In this document: positions 1-8,036 of the stretch, one piece after another
How the letters are laid out: the number at the start of each line of letters is the position of its first letter
Numbering within the stretch: position 1 is the first letter of the stretch
Assembly: GCA_001898225.1 (NCBI GenBank)
Contig: MKTJ01000036.1
Location: forward strand, 218,893-282,892
Direction of reading: 5' to 3'
Source: Chloroflexi bacterium 54-19
Lineage (GTDB): Bacteria > Chloroflexota > Chloroflexia > Chloroheliales > Chloroheliaceae
Length of the DNA: 64,000 nucleotides
Program-made: the position numbers and the translations under genes
Notes under the pieces: model-generated
The model's input: only the letters and a program-made list of their open reading frames with translations
The model's database searches: none
What the model was told of the DNA's origin: nothing

Positions 1-73
1 CCGCCAGTAACCCGGCTAAAATTAAAAGGACGATAAAAGATGAATACAGGTGAAACAGTTTACTTCTAACCAA
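1..73 (-). CDS. N-terminus of a secreted or membrane protein, partial at left edge
   Basis: This gene is not in the ORF track. On the minus strand a GGGAGG Shine-Dalgarno lies seven bases before a TTG codon at 73-71. The frame stays open to the window edge for 24 codons and reads VRSKLFHLYSSFIVLLILAGLLA. That is a basic N-region followed by a hydrophobic core, as in a signal peptide or first membrane helix. It would be divergent from the MgtC gene. The function cannot be told from this fragment. The strong SD and the signal-like peptide are seen directly; that it is a real gene is inference. Confidence 0.55.
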   Translation of the reverse strand, partial: MVRSKLFHLYSSFIVLLILAGLLA

Positions 74-376
74 ACCAAAACCTCCCAATGCCGCACAATG
101 CCACCTGGCACCCTGCGGGCCGTACGCGAGATAAATTCTTTTTTTCTTAAAGGTAAAACACGCCGTGATGTCTGGCCTTATTTAACACTAATTGGTCCTA
201 AATGTAAAGGTTTGTTTAGGTTGATGCAAAGCTTTCTTTAAATTCTTCCTTTAACAACCTGTTAACAACATCGCCCATTTCCGTAAATCTGCACACGTGG
301 GCATTAATCTGGAAATTATGGTATAAATATTTCATTGGCCTGAAATTGATTGGATTTGCCTATCGCGACTCGCCCC

Positions 377-413
377 ACAACTTGTTAACAAGTTGTTAAA
401 TTAGGACTATAAT
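377..413 (+). promoter_or_regulatory. Promoter of the MgtC-like gene with a 20-bp palindromic operator
   Basis: A near-consensus sigma-70 type promoter is visible: TTAACA at 385-390, a 17-base spacer, and TATAAT at 408-413. A perfect 20-bp palindrome, ACAACTTGTTAACAAGTTGT (377-396), covers the -35 box. A bound protein there would block polymerase, so repression is the simplest reading. A related half-site, CCTGTTAACAAC, lies upstream near 258-269. The start of transcription would fall near 420, which favours the ATG at 450 as the protein start. Confidence 0.65.
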
Positions 414-449
414 CAGGTTTAATTTGGCGTGAATTTAGGGACAAATGCT

Positions 450-959
450 ATGGACTTTCTAAACTTCTCCAGCCTTAACAATGAACTTAATATGGCCTTG
501 CGCCTGGTCGCGGCTTATGTATTGAGCGGTATAATCGGTTTCGAACGGGAAAAAGCCCACCGCCCCGCCGGGTTACGGACCCATATCCTGGTCGGGGTCG
601 GGGCTACCGCCTTCATGTTGATTTCTATCTACGGGTTCGATGGGATTGGAACTAACCGCGACCCTGCCCGCCTGGCGGCCCAGGTAGTGACCGGTATCGG
701 GTTCATCGGGGCCGGGGCTATCTGGCGCAGCCGGAATAGCGTGGGGGGCCTGACCACCGCCGCCAGCATCTGGATTACCGCCGCCGTCGGAATGATGGTC
801 GGTGCCGGGATGTATATTATGGGGGGTCTGGTCACTTTGATGGCCTGGTTTACTTTGCGCTGGCTTAAACCGGCCAATCACCGCCGGGTCGACTCCGGTA
901 AAAGCAACCGTTACGGCGAACCTTCCCTAATAGAGGATGATACCGACGATTTTAATTAG
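450..959 (+). CDS. MgtC/SapB family membrane protein
   Basis: Small inner-membrane protein of the MgtC/SapB family, which has been linked to magnesium homeostasis and modulation of the membrane ATPase. The family core is visible: GIIGFERE after the first helix, RTHILVGVGA, GIGFIGAGAI, then GLTTAASIW, spread over about four hydrophobic helices. An acidic tail (EDDTDDF) ends the protein. The track starts it at a GTG at 429. I prefer the in-frame ATG at 450 because an AGGGAC sequence precedes it and the promoter predicts transcription from about 420. It is a single-gene unit. Substrate or partner is not known from sequence. Confidence 0.88.
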   Translation: MDFLNFSSLNNELNMALRLVAAYVLSGIIGFEREKAHRPAGLRTHILVGVGATAFMLISIYGFDGIGTNRDPARLAAQVVTGIGFIGAGAIWRSRNSVGGLTTAASIWITAAVGMMVGAGMYIMGGLVTLMAWFTLRWLKPANHRRVDSGKSNRYGEPSLIEDDTDDFN

Positions 960-1037
960 AAGCCTTCGTGGTTTCTATAATTTACCAAAAATGGTATCCT
1001 GAAGACCTGATTCGAAGTATAAGGAGTCTAAAGAGCC

Positions 1038-1925
1038 ATGCCAGCACAAACCCCCAATGATTCACCTGAAACGGGAATATCCCCAAAAGACATGGCGTTT
1101 GTTACAAAGAACGCCACGTCCACCGAACCCTACCAACCCGGCCCCGATGCCACCCATCACGAGGGGGTACCGACAGGCATTTTAACCGGGTATCATTTTA
1201 CCAGCGAGAAATTTTACCCCGGCGTCGAACGCGATTACTGGGTCTATACGCCCAACCAATATGACCCGGCTAAACCGGCCTGTCTGATGGTCTTCCAGGA
1301 TGGTAAGTTGTACCTGGGACCGGACGTAAATCCCCTCGCTGTCTTTGATAACCTGATTCACCGGGGAGAAATGCCGGTGACTATCGGGGTCTTTGTCCAA
1401 CCGGGCGACAAGGGGCCGGGTCTGCCCATCTGGGGTGGGACCGACAACCGCAGTATCGAATACGACTCGCTGGGCGACACCTACGCCCGCTTCCTGCTCG
1501 AAGAACTTTTGCCGGACGTCGAAAAGAACGTTTCGATTACTTCTGACCCGGCGGGGCGGGCCATTTGCGGCATCAGTTCGGGCGGCATTTGCGCCTTTAC
1601 GGTTGCCTGGGAACGGCCCGACGCCTTTAGCAAGGTGGTTACTCACTGCGGCAGTTTCACGGATATTCGGGGCGGCCACAACTACCCCTCGCTTATTCGC
1701 CGCAACGCCGCTAAACCGTTACGGGTCTTCTTGCAGTCAGGCTCAAACGACCTGGACGTGGTCTTTGGCAACTGGCCGCTGGCTAACCAGGAAATGGCGT
1801 CGGCCCTGGCCTACCGGGGCTACGATTACCAGTACATCTTTGGGGAAGGTGGTCACTCGCTCAAACACGGCGGCTCGATTTTCCCCGATACCCTGCGCTG
1901 GCTCTGGCGGGATTATGAGAAGTAG
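1038..1925 (+). CDS. Enterochelin-esterase-like alpha/beta hydrolase
   Basis: Alpha/beta-hydrolase esterase of the esterase-D/enterochelin-esterase-like group. These enzymes hydrolyse ester bonds; the substrate here is unknown. The nucleophile elbow GISSGG places the catalytic serine at residue 180, and the C-terminal GEGGHSLKHGG supplies the likely histidine. The N-terminal half carries the family sequence YWVYTPNQYDPAKPACLMVFQDG. No signal peptide is seen, so it is probably cytoplasmic. An AAGGAG SD precedes the ATG. It is monocistronic, closed by a shared terminator with the convergent binding-protein gene. Its association with iron-siderophore release is family-level only and nothing nearby supports it. 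Confidence 0.82.
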   Translation: MPAQTPNDSPETGISPKDMAFVTKNATSTEPYQPGPDATHHEGVPTGILTGYHFTSEKFYPGVERDYWVYTPNQYDPAKPACLMVFQDGKLYLGPDVNPLAVFDNLIHRGEMPVTIGVFVQPGDKGPGLPIWGGTDNRSIEYDSLGDTYARFLLEELLPDVEKNVSITSDPAGRAICGISSGGICAFTVAWERPDAFSKVVTHCGSFTDIRGGHNYPSLIRRNAAKPLRVFLQSGSNDLDVVFGNWPLANQEMASALAYRGYDYQYIFGEGGHSLKHGGSIFPDTLRWLWRDYEK

Positions 1926-2081
1926 TCGGTGGTCAGCAGCCAGAAGTCAGTAAATTCTAAAATTTTGTGATCTGAATCAAAAGGGGACACTCGTAAAAGT
2001 GTCCCTCTTTATTTGTCTGAAAGCAGTTTATTAAGCCTTTGCGCGTAATCTCGCTGACTACTGGCTTCTGACCTCTGACTA
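1923..2081. repeat. Long imperfect inverted repeat around a terminator
   Basis: Two 28-base arms, 1923-1950 and 2054-2081, are inverted copies matching at 24 of 28 positions (TAGTCnGnGGTCAGnAGCCAGnAGTCAG). They enclose about 100 bases containing the terminator hairpin. The first arm overlaps the esterase stop codon. Each arm is itself built from short GTCAG/CAG units. They could form a large cruciform or be remnants of a mobile repeat. Confidence 0.75.
1981..2014. terminator. Bidirectional intrinsic terminator
   Basis: GGGACACT (1984-1991) pairs with AGTGTCCC (1998-2005) around a six-base loop. The hairpin is flanked by A-rich sequence on the left and T-rich sequence on the right, serving the two convergent genes. 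Confidence 0.8.
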
Positions 2082-2086
2082 CTATT

Positions 2087-3472
2087 TTACGACCTCGGCT
2101 TGGTCTGGGTCCGGTAAACCAGGTTGCCGTCCTGGATCTGGTAGACCGCGAAGTCGCTCAGGGTTGTGTCGCCGTTCTGGTCAAAACTCCATTTACCGGT
2201 AACACCGTCAAAATCTTTGGTGGCGGCTACCGCACTCAGGATAGCGGCCCGGTCCTTGGCGTTGACCTTCTGAATAGCGGTCAGGGCTACGGTCATGGCC
2301 TCGTAAGCGTAGATGGTATAGTTGGAAGGCGCGCCATATTTGGCCTGGTAGCGTTTGAGGAAGTCCTGGCCTTTAGCCGGTAATTTGTCCACCGGCACCC
2401 CGCTGATAGAGCTAAAAGCCCCTTCCCCGGCGACCCCCGCTTCCTTGACAAAAGCCGGGTTGTTCAGACCGTCACCGCCCATAAACGGCGCGGTAATTCC
2501 CACTGCCCGCAGGTCGGCCAGCAACTTGCCCGGTTGCTGCTGGGCAATCCCGCCGAAGAAGATAAAGTCGGGGTTGAGGTCGCGAATCTGGCGGGCCAGG
2601 GCGCGATAGTCACTCTCCCGGCCATTTATCGAAGTCCGGCCCAGGACGGCCAGACCCCGCGCCCTCACCTCGTTACTGAAAGCGTCGGCCAGACCCTTAC
2701 CGTAAGATTGAGAGTCGTCAATGACATAAAACCGTTTAGCGTTGGCTGCGCTCACGGCGTAGCTGACGTCCGCCGGGCCTTGCAGGTCGTCGGTCACAAC
2801 CACCCGGAAGAAATTGCGAGGGCCGTTCGGGTAATAGACCGCCGGTTCGTTACCTTCGGTAACACCCGCCACGGCTTTGGTCAGGCCGGGGTAAGTCGCC
2901 GCCGGGCTAATCATTACCATATTGGCGGCGTTGAGAATCGGGATAGAAATTTTGGAAGCGCCACTGTTATAGGTTCCCAGGTAGACCATCGCGTCCGGGT
3001 CGGCCACGGCTTTATCGGCGTTAGCCTTTTCAACAGCCGGGTCCCACTGGCCGAGCGCCGCCGAGGCGTCGTCCAACTTCTGATAGTTGATCGTAAAATT
3101 GCCAATTTTGCCGGTGCCGTTGGTGAAATCATCCAGGGCCATCTGCATGGCGTTTTCGAGGGTGATAGTCTGGTCTTTGCTGCTGCCGGTCCGGGGCAAA
3201 CTCGAATAAATCGTGATGGTGCCGCTGGTCTGCGCGCCGGGGGCGGCCACGATAGCCGGTTGGGCGGCGTTTACCGCACCCTGAATCAATTGGTTCGGAC
3301 CGGGCGCTCCGGCCACGCTCCCGGCCAGCAACACTATGTTTGCCAGGACGGCCAGGGCCAGGACCGCCGCGATTTTCGAAATATTCTTCTGGGGTAACTT
3401 CACCGTAAAGTTCTTCATAAGTTTCAGTTCCAGTTCCTCGCTGTTCTTCGGAAAGACGCGGTGAAAGGCCAT
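2087..3472 (-). CDS. Type I periplasmic (LivJ-like) substrate-binding protein
   Basis: Exported ligand-binding protein of the branched-chain amino-acid (periplasmic binding protein type I, Peripla_BP_6) class. An N-terminal hydrophobic stretch (ISKIAAVLALAVLANIVLLAGSVAGAPG) acts as signal or anchor; there is no lipobox cysteine. Family features include IYSSLPRTGSS near the first strand, YLGTYNSGASKISIPILNAANMVMISPAAT, and GGDGLNNPAF. The start at 3472 abuts the upstream stop (TAAAATG), implying translational coupling; an ATG 18 codons inside is also plausible and gives a shorter N-region. No permease or ATPase gene is linked. The only partner is the upstream four-helix membrane protein, so a sensory role is more likely than transport. 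The ligand is unknown. Confidence 0.85.
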   Translation of the reverse strand: MAFHRVFPKNSEELELKLMKNFTVKLPQKNISKIAAVLALAVLANIVLLAGSVAGAPGPNQLIQGAVNAAQPAIVAAPGAQTSGTITIYSSLPRTGSSKDQTITLENAMQMALDDFTNGTGKIGNFTINYQKLDDASAALGQWDPAVEKANADKAVADPDAMVYLGTYNSGASKISIPILNAANMVMISPAATYPGLTKAVAGVTEGNEPAVYYPNGPRNFFRVVVTDDLQGPADVSYAVSAANAKRFYVIDDSQSYGKGLADAFSNEVRARGLAVLGRTSINGRESDYRALARQIRDLNPDFIFFGGIAQQQPGKLLADLRAVGITAPFMGGDGLNNPAFVKEAGVAGEGAFSSISGVPVDKLPAKGQDFLKRYQAKYGAPSNYTIYAYEAMTVALTAIQKVNAKDRAAILSAVAATKDFDGVTGKWSFDQNGDTTLSDFAVYQIQDGNLVYRTQTKPRS

Positions 3473-3473
3473 T

Positions 3474-5039
3474 TTAGAATTCCCGCCGCCAGTTTACAAT
3501 CCCGGCCTCGGCCAGTAACAAAGCCAGGGGGAAGACCACCCAGGCCAGGAGTAGCGAAAGGCTCAGGCTGTCGTTACCTTCCTTGCTGCGCTGGTTGTAA
3601 TCGGCTACCGCCTGCCCTTTCAGGGTGTTGAGGTCGTTGGTTATAGCTCTATAAGCGGTGGTGCCATCCCCGGATCGGATATTTAGCCCGGCGGCCACGT
3701 TACCACCCGTCACCTGGGCCCGGAAATTGGTGTCACTCTGGAGCCACACTTTGTAATCGCGGATAAAATTGTTCAGCGAGTTGACCTGGGCCGTATCGGT
3801 CAGGCCCCGACAGACATCGGCCAGGGTGCCAACCGCTTTATAGGCATTCCGCCCCGCCTGCGAAGTCGGACAGGTCGGAAGCGAAGCCGGGGTCGTGACG
3901 GTGTTGCCGTTCGCGTCTTTGGTCGCCAGCAAAAGCTCCAGTTGGTCCTTAAAATCCTGCTCGTAAAGGGGATCCCCGGTAAAAGTGGTCCCCTGGATAC
4001 TCCCACCGATAACCCACTGGACCTGGTCGGCGGCGGCGTCGGTCGCGTGAAGCTGGGCGTCATTTAAAAGAGCGGTCCGGTTATAGCTGGATACGACCTG
4101 CTGCAAATTCTGGCTGCTATTGGCAAAAGTCACCCACAGGAAGGCCGAGTAAGCGATGATGATGACCAGGGCCAGGTTTACCAGGGGAATCAGGACGCGT
4201 TTAGTCCGCACGGTCAGCCAGATGTTGACCACCAGCAAAAAGACCACAAAGATGATAGTAGCGGCGGCGGCCAGGTAGACCTGCAGGTTTGCCGCGTTAT
4301 TGGCATCCTCGGCGGCTTCCTCAAGCTGGTTGATATGGACGCTTCGCAAAAAGTAGAGGCTTGAAATGACTGGCTGGTAATAATCGTTCTGGCCGTTGAG
4401 GAAAGCGGTGGTCGCCTGGTCAAGCTGGTTGTTGTCGGCCAGGCCGCGCGCGTAGGCCAGGGCATCGTGAAGCCGGGAGTTCCAGGTGCTGAGATAACCA
4501 AGAGCAGTCTGGGCATCCGGTTTGAAACCTGCCGGGTAAGAGGCCAGGGCCGTATAACCGTTTTGCAGGGCGTAATCGTACTGGGCGCGCTGCGACTCAA
4601 TCTGTTTCAGAATTGTCTGCTTGGCCTGGGCCACATCGGTGGTGTTGCTTACCGTGCCGGAAGCGCCAAGGGTCGGGGCTTTCTGGGCCAGGATGTAATC
4701 CGCCGTGTTAGAAACCTCACCGGACAACAATTGCGTCGCCTGGTTGGCCGCGTTGATACCGGGCACCGCTACCGAAGCAATCTGCTGGAACTTATCAATG
4801 CGAGAGCCGGTCAGTGTTATGGCCGCCAGGAAAGCCAGGGCTGCCAGAAATGCCAGTATCCAGCCGCCCAGGGTTAACTGGCCGCGCAGGGTATCGAGGC
4901 GAAATTCTGGCCGGAAACGGCTGCGCCGGGCTGGCCCAATCATCGAAGTAGGCGCCCGGTTCGGACTGGGCGCAGGTGGCCGGTTCTGGACTGGCGCCGG
5001 GGCAGGGGGTGCCGGGCGACCGCGATTAACAACGGACAA
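3474..5039 (-). CDS. Four-helix membrane protein with two extracytoplasmic domains (GlnX-like layout)
   Basis: Predicted topology: a cytoplasmic Pro/Ala/Arg-rich N-terminus, a membrane helix (WILAFLAALAFLAAITLT), an external helical domain of about 170 residues, two adjacent helices (VYLAAAATIIFVVFLLVV and VNLALVIIIAYSAFLWV), a second external domain of about 190 residues, and a final helix (LLLAWVVFPLALLLAEAGIV). The external domains look like four-helix-bundle sensor domains; no kinase, HAMP or methyl-accepting module follows. The track begins at a TTG at 5081 with no SD. An AGGAGG eight bases before a TTG at 5039 makes that the better start. The layout resembles actinobacterial GlnX, which pairs with the binding protein GlnH. 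Here the partner is of LivJ type. The family assignment is inference. Confidence 0.75.
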   Translation of the reverse strand: MSVVNRGRPAPPAPAPVQNRPPAPSPNRAPTSMIGPARRSRFRPEFRLDTLRGQLTLGGWILAFLAALAFLAAITLTGSRIDKFQQIASVAVPGINAANQATQLLSGEVSNTADYILAQKAPTLGASGTVSNTTDVAQAKQTILKQIESQRAQYDYALQNGYTALASYPAGFKPDAQTALGYLSTWNSRLHDALAYARGLADNNQLDQATTAFLNGQNDYYQPVISSLYFLRSVHINQLEEAAEDANNAANLQVYLAAAATIIFVVFLLVVNIWLTVRTKRVLIPLVNLALVIIIAYSAFLWVTFANSSQNLQQVVSSYNRTALLNDAQLHATDAAADQVQWVIGGSIQGTTFTGDPLYEQDFKDQLELLLATKDANGNTVTTPASLPTCPTSQAGRNAYKAVGTLADVCRGLTDTAQVNSLNNFIRDYKVWLQSDTNFRAQVTGGNVAAGLNIRSGDGTTAYRAITNDLNTLKGQAVADYNQRSKEGNDSLSLSLLLAWVVFPLALLLAEAGIVNWRREF

Positions 5040-5363
5040 AGGAAAAGCCTCCTGGTTTTGTGGCTCGTAGCCAATCGCCAACTACATTCAATAGCAAGTT
5101 CCTACCCTGGTATTACGCAACCCGGGCAATAACAGTTTCGGTATCTTCGCTCTTTTTTCAAAACAGGCTCATTTTTGCTAACGAGTTTCTAACACATTAT
5201 ATGCTACAATACGCCAACTCAGTCAAAATTTATGGCTTTTGCTTTTAGCAAAGAGCGCCCTACCTTTCCCCACCGAAACCAGGAACCCATTTATTAAACG
5301 TGCAACGATTTTTAATATATTTTTAGATTAACTTTCCAGGTGTTATTAGAGAGGGTTTCTGAT

Positions 5364-6473
5364 ATGCAAGACCAATTTCAAGATTCTTCTTTTCATGATA
5401 AGACCGCGCCTTATAAATTAACAGCCGGGTCCGCTACTGCCGGGGTCGGCGGGTCGGCCACCAACCATTTTGATACTCCCGAGGAAGCCGCCGACTTCCT
5501 CGATGCCTACAGCCAGGCCGTTGTGCGGGTCGCGGAGACAGTCAGTCCCGCCGTCGTCAATATAACAGTTAATAAACCTCTGAGCGGTCGCCAGGCGCGT
5601 TATAACGGCTGGCGCGGCTACGGTCAGAACCCTTATGAGGTAAAAGGGGCCGGAAGCGGCTTCTTTATCGCCTCGGACGGTTATATCCTGACCAACCATC
5701 ACGTGGTCGGGGATGCCTCCAAAATTAAGATTACCACCTCCGATGGGGCCGATTACGACGCTCACCTGGTCGGGCAAGACCCTGAAACTGACCTGGCGGT
5801 TATCCGGGCCAGCACCGGTAACAACATGCCCCAGGTAACGCTCGGCAACAGCGACACCTTGCGGGTCGGCCAGATGGTTATCGCTATCGGCAACCCCAAC
5901 GGTCTTCAAAATACCGTCACAGCAGGTGTGGTCAGCGCGACCGGGCGGACTCTTAACAACCAGAGCGGGCGGTTAATTGAGAATATCATCCAGACCGACG
6001 CTGCCCTGAACCCCGGCAATAGCGGCGGTCCCCTGGTGGATAGCCACGGGCGGGTTATCGGGGTAAACACGGCTATTATCGCGATGTCGCAGGGTATCTG
6101 CTTCGCCATTCCGAGCAACACCGCCCGCTGGGTCGCTGGAATGTTGATGAAAGATGGCAAGGTTTCGCGCGGTTTTATCGGGATAAGCTGCCAACAACAG
6201 CCCATCCCGGCCCCGGTCATTCGCAGCCTGAACCTCAACCACAAAACCGGGGTTGGAGTCGTGGAAGTGACCGAGAACGGCCCTGCCGCCCGCGCCGGTC
6301 TCAAACCGGGCGACCTGATCCTCTCGCTCAACAACCAGCCGGTCGCCAGCATCTTCCAGTTGCAGCGCCACCTGACCAGCGAGGTCATCGGCAAGGATAT
6401 TCCGCTCACGGCCCTGCGCGGTAACAGCCGCCTCGACCTCTATATCAGGCCAACCCTCCAATCGGCCCGGTAA
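5364..6473 (+). CDS. HtrA/DegP-like trypsin-type serine protease with PDZ domain
   Basis: Serine protease of the HtrA family (S1C), normally involved in protein quality control at the cell envelope. With the ATG at 5364 (preceded by GAGAGGG; the track's GTG at 5340 has no SD) it has 369 residues. The catalytic triad is complete: H113 in TNHHVV, D143 in DPETDLAV, S220 in GNSGGPL. A PDZ domain follows (GVGVVEVTENGPAARAGLKPGDLILSLN). Unusually, no signal peptide or membrane helix precedes the protease domain. The N-terminus is polar for about 60 residues, so the protein may be cytoplasmic or held by a partner. It is divergent from the receptor-like pair. Confidence 0.92.
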   Translation: MQDQFQDSSFHDKTAPYKLTAGSATAGVGGSATNHFDTPEEAADFLDAYSQAVVRVAETVSPAVVNITVNKPLSGRQARYNGWRGYGQNPYEVKGAGSGFFIASDGYILTNHHVVGDASKIKITTSDGADYDAHLVGQDPETDLAVIRASTGNNMPQVTLGNSDTLRVGQMVIAIGNPNGLQNTVTAGVVSATGRTLNNQSGRLIENIIQTDAALNPGNSGGPLVDSHGRVIGVNTAIIAMSQGICFAIPSNTARWVAGMLMKDGKVSRGFIGISCQQQPIPAPVIRSLNLNHKTGVGVVEVTENGPAARAGLKPGDLILSLNNQPVASIFQLQRHLTSEVIGKDIPLTALRGNSRLDLYIRPTLQSAR

Positions 6474-6500
6474 AGTTGAGAAAATAAACTAAAGAAAAAT

Positions 6501-6535
6501 AAAAGAGGGGTCCGAACGGACCCCTCTTGTTATAT
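6501..6535. terminator. Bidirectional intrinsic terminator between htrA-like gene and rpoN
   Basis: A perfect 11-bp stem, AAGAGGGGTCC (6503-6513) with GGACCCCTCTT (6518-6528), closes on a GAAC loop. A-rich and T-rich flanks fit termination of both convergent genes. Confidence 0.9.
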
Positions 6536-6560
6536 TTGCCTGAAATCGAAAGTTTTTTAT

Positions 6561-8036
6561 TTATCTAAGGGTAGAGGGCAGGATTTTTAGCTGGGCCCGG
6601 TACTTGGCGACGGTCCGGCGGGCTACCCGGATACCGCGGTTTTCCAACCGCTCCACAATATCCTGGTCGGTCAGCGGTTTGACCCGGTTGCGGCCTTCCG
6701 TTTCGATGATCTCCTTAATAACGTCTTTGACGCTCAGCGAAGCCGTAAAGAAATCGCTGTAAGAAATTACCTTGCGGTTGGGTAACATTACGTACTTACC
6801 GGCGGTGGCCCGGCTGACGGTGCTTTCGTGGATACCGATATAGCTTGCCAGCATCGAGCGGGTCAACGGTTTCAGGCCGCGCACGCCGTCGCGCAAAAAC
6901 TCTTCCTGGGTCTCGACCAGGCACTTTGTAATCTTGAGCATGGTCTCGCGGCGCTGGTTGATGTTCGACATAAAGAACTTCGCCCGCGCCACGTACTGGC
7001 GGACGTGTTCGCGGTCGGCATCGCTGGTGTCGACACCGGCCCCACTCATCTCGCTGCTCAACTTCTGGTACATCGAGTTAACCTTGAGGTAGAACCGTTT
7101 CGACTCGACCACCTCGACCTCGTACTGGCCTTCGCGCTCCGAGATAATCACGTCCGGCACGACATACCCGGCCTTGGCCCCACCGCTTTTCATCTGGACC
7201 CCGTTAACATCGCTGGTCTGGCCTTCTGCCGGGAACGGGTTGAGATACTTCTTGATGAATTCGCGGGTGGCGTGGACATCATCGACGGAAATGCCCATCT
7301 GCTGGGCGATATAGCCGTATTTATGCTCACCGAGGGCCGTAAAGTGTTCCTCAATCATCTTCTGGACATTCGGGTCTTCGACGCCCTGCTCTTTGAGGAA
7401 GCGGACCTGGATAAGCAGGCATTCCTGGAAGTCACGAGCCCCTACGCCTGGGGGAGCCACGTTCTGCAATTCTTTCAGGACCGTCAGGACTTCTTCCTCG
7501 TCGGTCTGGAAGGTATCGGCGACAGCTTCGAGACTGGTCGAAAGATAACCACGTTCGTCCAGGCTACCCACCAAAAATTCGGCAATGGGCATCTGGTCTT
7601 CGTTCAGGACGGTCGAAAGGTCGACCAGGATACGCTCGGAAAGGGACATTTCCGCCGCAACAATCGTAATCGGGTCGAATTCTTCGTCCCCACCCCGGCC
7701 TCCACCGCTCGACCAACCTTCATCAGGAATGTAATAATCTTCATTCGAATCGGTATATTCGTCCGAGGTAGATTTGCGCTCCCCGCTCAGGCGGTTAGCG
7801 GCACCACTGCCGGGGTTCTCGGCCAGGCAGCGCTGGCAGACCCGCCCGTTATATGAACTGCCACAAGTTGGGCAGACCTGGCGTTCGTCCAGTTCGAGGG
7901 CCGGATTTGATTCTATTTCGCGGCGGATTTCTTCTTGAAGTTCCTGGCTACTAAGCGCCAGGATCTGGTTCAAAGCTATCAAACTGGGCGAGACTCTGAC
8001 CTGTTGCTCCTGCGATAATCCAATACTTAGGTCCAA
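6561..8036 (-). CDS. rpoN: RNA polymerase sigma-54 factor
   Basis: Alternative sigma factor that recognises -24/-12 promoters and needs an AAA+ activator. The N-terminal activator-interacting region I is Gln/Leu-rich (LSQEQQVRVSPSLIALNQILALSSQELQEEI), the core-binding region lies in the middle, and the signature RpoN box ARRTVAKYR is at residues 472-480, near the end as expected. Directly after region I is a zinc-ribbon-like C55-x2-C58-x8-C67-x2-C70 (CPTCG...CQRC), which is not part of the textbook sigma-54 architecture. It sits before the acidic linker (YTDSNEDYYIPDEGW). No activator gene or clear -24/-12 site was noticed nearby. Length (491) is ordinary. Confidence 0.95.
   Translation of the reverse strand: MDLSIGLSQEQQVRVSPSLIALNQILALSSQELQEEIRREIESNPALELDERQVCPTCGSSYNGRVCQRCLAENPGSGAANRLSGERKSTSDEYTDSNEDYYIPDEGWSSGGGRGGDEEFDPITIVAAEMSLSERILVDLSTVLNEDQMPIAEFLVGSLDERGYLSTSLEAVADTFQTDEEEVLTVLKELQNVAPPGVGARDFQECLLIQVRFLKEQGVEDPNVQKMIEEHFTALGEHKYGYIAQQMGISVDDVHATREFIKKYLNPFPAEGQTSDVNGVQMKSGGAKAGYVVPDVIISEREGQYEVEVVESKRFYLKVNSMYQKLSSEMSGAGVDTSDADREHVRQYVARAKFFMSNINQRRETMLKITKCLVETQEEFLRDGVRGLKPLTRSMLASYIGIHESTVSRATAGKYVMLPNRKVISYSDFFTASLSVKDVIKEIIETEGRNRVKPLTDQDIVERLENRGIRVARRTVAKYRAQLKILPSTLR

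Noticed and set aside
50-241. 63-residue plus-strand ORF in the track
   Set aside because: No SD, unlikely composition, and it overlaps the divergent left-edge gene start.
573-881. Minus-strand ORFs inside the MgtC-like gene
   Set aside because: Pro/Gly/His-rich shadow translations of a clear coding frame.
1961-1980. Third CRP-like site TGTGATCTGAATCAAA
   Set aside because: Second half-site is degenerate and the position is at a gene end next to a terminator.
2534-3397. 287-residue plus-strand ORF antisense to the binding-protein gene
   Set aside because: Arg/Gly/His-rich shadow of the strongly supported minus-strand gene; no SD or domain.
5060-5248. Plus-strand ORF in the htrA upstream region
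   Set aside because: AT-rich spacer, no SD, no recognisable protein features.
6828-7856. 342-residue plus-strand ORF antisense to rpoN
   Set aside because: Long only because of GC-rich third positions; rpoN on the other strand has all family motifs.
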